Shown here piece after piece: positions 58,444 through 64,000 of a stretch of 64,000 nucleotides of DNA. The position numbers and the translations under genes were made by a program. Origin of the DNA: Brugia malayi (Eukaryota; Nematoda; Chromadorea; Rhabditida; Onchocercidae); NCBI RefSeq assembly GCF_000002995.4, contig NW_025062479.1, positions 2,377,721 through 2,441,720 of the forward strand, written 5' to 3'. The notes under the pieces are model-generated. The model had not been told where the DNA came from and did not search any database. It saw nothing but the letters and a program-made list of their open reading frames with translations. Position 1 is the first letter of the stretch. The number at the start of each line of letters is the position of its first letter.

Positions 58444-59556
58444 TGATCGTACTGCTGTAACGGTGACTGTAGCATCCGTTAAATTTGATTGAGATTGAAG
58501 TTGTTGCATTGTTGCCTTTGAAACAGTAATATTTTTTGTTCTTTCACTATCAAAAACTGTCTTTACCTCCATCTTTTGAATAACTTCACCAATATTTCCA
58601 TCAAATTTCGAATCCATATCAATCATCGTTGATTCTATCATTTCCTCACTACCAGCAATATCCGTTACTGTTGCTGTACCGTCATCTGTTGTGCCTGAAT
58701 TGTCGTGCGCATCAATATGTACTGAATAAGATGACGTGAACATTCCGGTTCGTTTTGCTGTTGGCCACCTCACACCACAATTCCATTTCATTTTATCGGA
58801 GCTATTTGTTGTTGAGTGCGAATAAAGTACATTGGGCGGTGCTCCTCCACCATCACCGCCGTCACTATCTTCTACTTCTACTTTTTCGACCCTTTCTAGC
58901 TGAATATTATCATTTTTTCTGCTACTGCTACTTCTAACTTTCTTATTACAGATTGATGTTGTACGTGATTTACGCATATTAGCACACTGATTACGTTTAT
59001 TTTGATATTGCGTTTGTAGGGTATGATGCATGCTAGATTGATTGGTCATTTGAAAATTCGGATTGCTGACAACTGTATGAGTAAAACCAGCACTATCACT
59101 TATATTCGATGAACTAATTGAATCTTTGATTAGTATATCTCGATTTTGAATAATTTTGTCATGCGGAATAGTTGTTTCTAGACAAGTAGTCTGAATTGAT
59201 GATTTCCTTTGTACGGAAGGAGAAGAGGATGATGAAGCAGTAGTCACAATATTAGGGTATATATCGTTTGATGCATCAGCATTTCGACAAATATGCAAAA
59301 ATTCTGGATCCGGAAGATTGTTAAAGGTTAGTGATGATTGATCATTTTGTTCCAGGTGATCCATTTGGTAACTATCAATGCTAGCATGTTCACCGATATC
59401 CAAACGGTTAGTTAACATAACAGACGAATAAAACCAGTCGCTTGGTAGACGGCTTTGGTTATTTACTTGTTCTTGTTGTTCCTTCACCACCTCCTTCGCC
59501 TCCTCCTCTTGTTGTTGTTGTCGTTGTCGCAGTCGTTGTTCTTCTTGTTCGGCCAT
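53248..59556 (-). CDS. large low-complexity, probably nuclear protein, unknown family
   Basis: Exon 57154-59556 is a 2.4 kb open frame from ATG 59556 (MAEQEEQRLRQRQQQQEEEA), the first ATG after an in-frame TAA. It encodes 801 residues. It begins with a Q/E-rich, possibly coiled region. Later come a Ser run from an imperfect GAT repeat, His/Gln runs, and basic clusters that could be nuclear localisation signals (PIKKRRTHS, KKVRSSSSRK). A less repetitive part near the C-terminus includes LSEAEIVNLLCRNLCDIERI and LAPVLYDLLTDD. I recognise no named domain. The frame stays open to 57034, but that tail ends in a poly-lysine from an A run. I propose splicing at CAG|GTCAAT to exon 53248-53319 (TVIKLSSEVVQLSFDAEHL, stop TAG), which follows GTTTTCAG in the same phase, for 824 residues. 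The first exon is solid; the second is tentative. A transcription-related role is a guess from composition. Confidence 0.7.
53353..53382. repeat. T homopolymer, 30 bases
   Basis: The longest homopolymer I saw. It lies just upstream (minus strand) of the proposed last exon of the large gene. Confidence 0.9.
54292..54332. repeat. (TC)n microsatellite
   Basis: About 20 TC units. It accounts for R/E-rich open frames on the minus strand here. Confidence 0.95.
54850..54975. repeat. degenerate GATA/AATA tetranucleotide repeat
   Basis: The words GATA, AATA and TAGAT recur over about 125 bp. Confidence 0.65.
56446..56466. promoter_or_regulatory. perfect CRE overlapping a TAATCT palindrome
   Basis: TGACGTCA (56459-56466) is the exact palindromic cAMP-response element. 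The palindrome AGATTA-AC-TAATCT (56446-56459) abuts it, sharing one T. The region around (about 56350-56480) is less AT-rich than its neighbours. Under the model above it lies in the large intron of the minus-strand gene. Confidence 0.35.
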
Positions 59557-61289
59557 TGAGAAGATCTCCAAATGAATCCTTTCAGGATTAAATAATAATT
59601 ATTATTGTCAGTTGTAAATACTTGACGACAAAAAAACTAGTAAATATGTATTAAATTCAAACATAATACAATAATTGATTTCAGTTTTTGCTGTTGCATT
59701 TTTTCCTTCTGCGATATATACACCTAAAATGCTATTGTTTTGTTAATTGAGATGGGCACAATATGAATTCTTATGAAGTGAAGTAAACAAAAAAAAAAAA
59801 AGAAAATAAAAAATGCATGATAAAAATGTAATAAACTGATAAACATTTGGAAAGTAGGAATGGAAAGAAGATAAAGCCAGGTGTGAAAGATGTAAAAAAA
59901 AAAAAAAAAAAAAAAGAAAACGGAAAAAGGTTAAGTCAAGGATAAATATATTGGAAGGAGGAGTACAGGAAAAATATTCATCAATTCTCCAAAGGGCAAA
60001 GTATTTTTTTGTCAACTGCCTTCAATAAAAATGATCATATTCATTTGAAAAATCATTGATTTCAATCTAACAGTTTGAACTTATTCATTCTCACACCCAT
60101 TTCTCGGGTAAAATTTTTTCGTTTTTTTCCCTCGTCCCTCCCCCCTTTCCCCTCCTCCCCATAAAATTATAATCAACCTTAACAGATTTTTGAATGATAA
60201 ATAAACATTTATAGAAATACTTTGATCAAGTTAAGAGATGAAGTCTAACAAATTGCTAAATATCGATATAAATTCTACTTTTTTTCGTTTTCTTCTTCAT
60301 TCTTCTCCCATTTCTCGTCATTTTTGAAGATAGTTATTTAAGGGATAAATAACTTCATTAACCGATAATAAATCGAAGCAATTTTGTGGCTTTTTCAAAT
60401 TTCCAATAATTAAATTTATAATCAATCAATACTGTATTGAAAGTCACTTCAAAGTTATTTTTTGCTATAGAATCTTTAGAAATTACACAATAATTTATTC
60501 TTGAAAAAATAAGCAATGAAGAAAGAAGAAGGAAGAAAATTCCAGGAATATACCATTGAATTCTCTTAACCTAATTCATCACATGCTTCCTTGAATAGAT
60601 GATAATCAAAATATGTATAAACTTACAGCAAAATCGTTTATTCCCTCTGTTTTTTCTTCTTTCTTTTCATTCCAATTTTATTTATGGTAAAATATCGAGA
60701 ATCAAGCAATAAAAGCAAAGAGCAAGATGAATTGAGAAAAAGAGCAAATTTTAAATTTCATCAGAAAAAGAAACATTGAAAATGACGTGAAAGAAGAGAA
60801 TGATATAAAATTTTTACCTAAATTCTTCCTATTTCAATTATATTTCTATGGTAGTTTTGGTAATTGAATAGTGTAGTGCAGAAATTTTCTTTCTTATCAT
60901 TTATCAGTGGTGATAGATAAGGATTTGATAATCATTTCTAGATGATGCAAGAAATCCAACATGCAAAGAAATACAAAAAAAAAGAATCAATGATCATTTT
61001 ATTTCAATATTATTTAATGATCGTTTTCTATCCATAGACATTCAATGGTTTCGTTTTTTTCTTCTGCTTTAATAATAATGGTAATTCCTCCTGAATGATC
61101 TAAGATCTCTATGTTATGAACTGTTGAGTTGAATTGAGTTGTGTTGAAGTAAATCATCATTTCATTGGATCATAATTTTTTCTTTCATGCATCTCTTCCT
61201 TTTCATTCTTCTCTCAATTCAAATTTACTTTAGACAAGAAATTCTATTGAGAAAATGATTAATAAAAATAAAATGGGCCAATATGAATA

Positions 61290-61352
61290 TGTGTGTGTGT
61301 GTGTGTGTATGTGTGTGTACATGCATGTATGTGTGTGTGTGTATGTATGTAT
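61290..61352. repeat. (TG)n/(TATG)n microsatellite
   Basis: Imperfect GT repeats interrupted by ATG and CATG words; open frames of CVCVCV type are artefacts of it. Confidence 0.95.
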
Positions 61353-61966
61353 GGTGCACCTGCAATGTACTTTTAACTCTCTTTTCCCTTTCTCCCTTCT
61401 ATTATCTTACAATTCGAATTTACTGTTTTTTCTCCCTCCCTCCCTCCCTCGCCTCTCCCTCTCTCTCTCTGTCCCTCCCTCTGCTTCCCTCTCTCTCTTT
61501 CTCTAGCCTTTTGTCTTAGATAACTAAACCAATCTCAGCTTTGCTTCTATTATTCCAATGCAAACACGTTTCCATGTACTTTAAGGACATCTCATCAAGA
61601 AATGTCAACAGCGTCACCCATCGATGATTGCTCAACTAAATTTGTTCAAATAACTTCTTAAATATTTCATTGTTGTCTCCCTCTCTCCCTCTCTCTCTCT
61701 TTCTCTTTCTGTCTCTTCTCGTAATTATTGTCTAGTCTTTTAGTTACCACTGTCCACTATGCTATTAACTTACTATTAACTATTCTAACATTTCTTCCAC
61801 TTCATAATAAACCAAATAAAAAAGAAGAAAAACAAGTTTTACTCTTTCTTCTTCTGCTCTTTCCTTTCTCCCTCTCTCTTTCCCTGTGGAAAGAAAAAAA
61901 AAAAAAGGAAAAAACTGCATCAAAATTTCATATATTGAGAAGTTAATAAATATTGTAAACTCCATT

Positions 61967-62098
61967 TGACCTTTTCAAAATATCGCTTAAGAGGTTCTTA
62001 TCCCAAAAAATTTTCCATTCCTCTCTTTATTGAGCAAAGTGACCAGTCTATTGTCATTCTAGATGACCGCTTGATGACCAAATGATTTATTCCTGACC
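61967..62098 (-). promoter_or_regulatory. cluster of five GGTCA half-sites
   Basis: TGACC occurs on the plus strand at 61967, 62040, 62064, 62075 and 62094, all in the same orientation; the first is AAAAGGTCA on the minus strand. It lies about 2.4 kb upstream of the large gene's start. Such half-sites bind nuclear receptors singly or in pairs, but the spacing here does not form a canonical direct repeat. Confidence 0.25.
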
Positions 62099-63709
62099 AA
62101 TCGATCGTATTAGATGATGGTTAAGACGAAATAGATTAATTTAGAATAGAAAAAAAGAAAGAAAGAAAGGAAAAAATTTCCCTATATAGCTCAAATACCG
62201 TATCATATCATTCATGGTTAAAATTTGTTTAAGAGAGAGAGAGAGAGAGGGGAAGAGAGGGAGAGAGAGCATATGATGAAACAAGCTTTTAAGTAAATCA
62301 TTCTTGCATTAAACGATAAACAGTACCATCAAATGAACAATTAAATGATTTTAACTTAAAAAAATATTTAAAATTTTATATCTAACTAATTTACATTAAT
62401 AATCATAATAACAAACAAAATTTTCTCTTTTATCTGTTACATTTTTATAACAAATAACCAAAAAAAAGAAAAGAAAATTACAAAAGAAATCTGATAAGGT
62501 GATTAAAGGAAAAAATAAAAAAAATAATAATAAATAAATAAAAGAAAAGAATAAAAAAGAACAAAAAAAAATCGAGAAATTGCAATGTTTGCAAAGATTC
62601 TTCGAAACCAGTCATCAATGAAATCTTATCAAAGTGCACTTCAACTTCCATAATTTTAGGCATTTTAAAAAAAAAAAAAAGCGAAAAAAAAAATATTTCA
62701 CTTTAAAGCAGAAAAAAAAAAAGTTTAACCAACAAATGCCGCCGTAACAATTCGCACAGTGCTTCCTCAAAACATGTTATAAATAGCAATAAACTGGATG
62801 AATGAGGGGTAGTCAAATGAAAAGGAATGGCAAATGAGAAAAAAATAAATAAAAAAAAAAAAAAAGAGAGAAGCAAAGGACAAGAGAAATGAATTGATGA
62901 AAAGAAAGTATAAGTAAGAACGAAATATAAAAAAAAAAAAGAAAAAAACTATTTTTTTTTTTTAAAATTTCGTTTTTTTTTTAATAAAAAGCAAAAAAAG
63001 TAAAGTTGTTGTGTTGCTTGGAAGTAATAATGATAGTAATAATTTATAATAATAATTTGTAATTCGTAATAGTAATATTAATAATAATAAATAATAATGA
63101 TAAAAATTAAGTAACAATAATAATGACATTGTGTTAGTGGTAATGATAATGATAATGACGAATTGCAAATTTATATAATATAACCGTAAAAATATTATGG
63201 TTCATTTACATTACATGAACTTTATAAACTTTAGAAATAAATAGTAATAAAAGTTGTTGTACTTTTCTTTTGCAAAGGATCAATCCATTTTTTTTTTTTT
63301 TTTTGTAATTGCAATAAAATGCATTTCATTTGAAATAGATTACACAGATTACCAAAATAGTTAGCAATGTATCGTCCTACAATCATTCAATATACAAACA
63401 GAATTTGTCAAATAGAATTACAATTTTTGTTATTTTAAATTATTATAATTTTTTTTCAACTAAATATTTTAAAAAAAGTATTTTTTTTAAGCAATTTTAA
63501 TATAATTTTATAAAAAAAAACAAAGGAAAAAAGAAAAATGCTTAATATTTATTAATCATTCTTATGGAAGGATTTAGTCATACGGAAAGAAACGAGTAAA
63601 AATTTACTTTGATAATGAGATAATAAATTAGCATAATGAAATTATTCAAATAATTTTATAATGAATAACGAACAATTTGTAATTGTTATTTTTGTTTTTT
63701 AGACGATTA

Positions 63710-63710
<1 letters not shown>

Positions 63711-63749
<39 letters not shown>
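63711..63749. repeat. (GA)n microsatellite
   Basis: About 19 GA units near the right edge of the window. Confidence 0.95.
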
Positions 63750-63751
<2 letters not shown>

Positions 63752-64000
63752 GATTAAGAGGACGAGACAAAGTTACTATAAAAATTATTAGACTAAAAAA
63801 GGGTGCTTTATAATGATTCATTAATATATGGTATTTTCTGGCGGAATTGACAAATCTCTGGAGTGAATTTTAGTTTTTCTCTTTTTTTTTTTTTTCTTTC
63901 TCTCTTTTTCTACATCAAAATAATAGCACTTATTTATTGAACCTAAATAAATGTCCCTCAAAAATTTGCTATCGATTAAAGAATGTCCTCTTCAATTTTT

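Larger units (their letters stand above)
59557..64000. other. upstream region of the large gene, microsatellite-rich
   Basis: No gene is supported on either strand. Contents include A runs near 59895, C/T-rich tracts (60120-60160, 61430-61505, 61677-61710), (TG)n at 61290-61350, (GA)n near 62235 and 63711, and GGTCA half-sites near 62000. It presumably carries the promoter of the minus-strand gene. Confidence 0.5.

Noticed and set aside
59557..59571. Start of the large gene at 59571
   Set aside because: That codon is TTG; the first ATG in frame is at 59556.
61255..61519. Two overlapping plus-strand frames with CVCVCV and LPPSL repeats
   Set aside because: They are direct translations of (TG)n and CT/CCCT microsatellites.

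Overview
The window reads as nuclear DNA of a nematode, probably an AT-rich spirurid or filaria-like species; the species itself is inference. The signs are intron acceptors of the TTTTCAG/TTTTTAG type directly at exon edges, many 50-350 bp introns, dense A and T homopolymers and dinucleotide microsatellites, and proteins of animal type. All genes I can support lie on the minus strand.

Region by region: (1) 1-4.4 kb is visibly less AT-rich than the rest. It holds decayed minus-strand coding sequence (2847-4193) with in-frame stops and a frame break, plus one isolated coding-like exon (1904-2038). (2) 6136-9054 is an eight-exon MAP kinase of the ERK5 side of the family, 430 residues, in which the activation-loop T-x-Y is T-Q-H. 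(3) 9.1-30.5 kb is a 21 kb stretch with no supportable gene. (4) 30473-39397 is a complete 23-exon SLC4 anion exchanger of 1053 residues. A second, distal N-terminus (42720-43168) splices to the same exon but carries an in-frame TGA. The gene also has a candidate 61-nt poison exon and a vestigial copy of one exon end. A DR1 nuclear-receptor site lies about 830 bp upstream of the short first exon. (5) 43.2-53.2 kb is gene-poor. (6) 53248-59556 is a large low-complexity, probably nuclear protein of unknown family: one 2.4 kb exon plus a proposed 23-codon last exon. (7) 59.6-64 kb is its upstream region, with microsatellites and a cluster of GGTCA half-sites.

The genes do not form an obvious pathway. 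The most interesting signals are in the anion exchanger: alternative N-termini, a stop codon inside one of them, and a cassette exon that would end translation early. The kinase with its altered activation loop is next. I saw no tRNA, rRNA, spliced-leader RNA, CRISPR array or recognisable transposase. All exon edges were read by eye from reading-frame phase and GT/AG signals; none is supported by transcripts.
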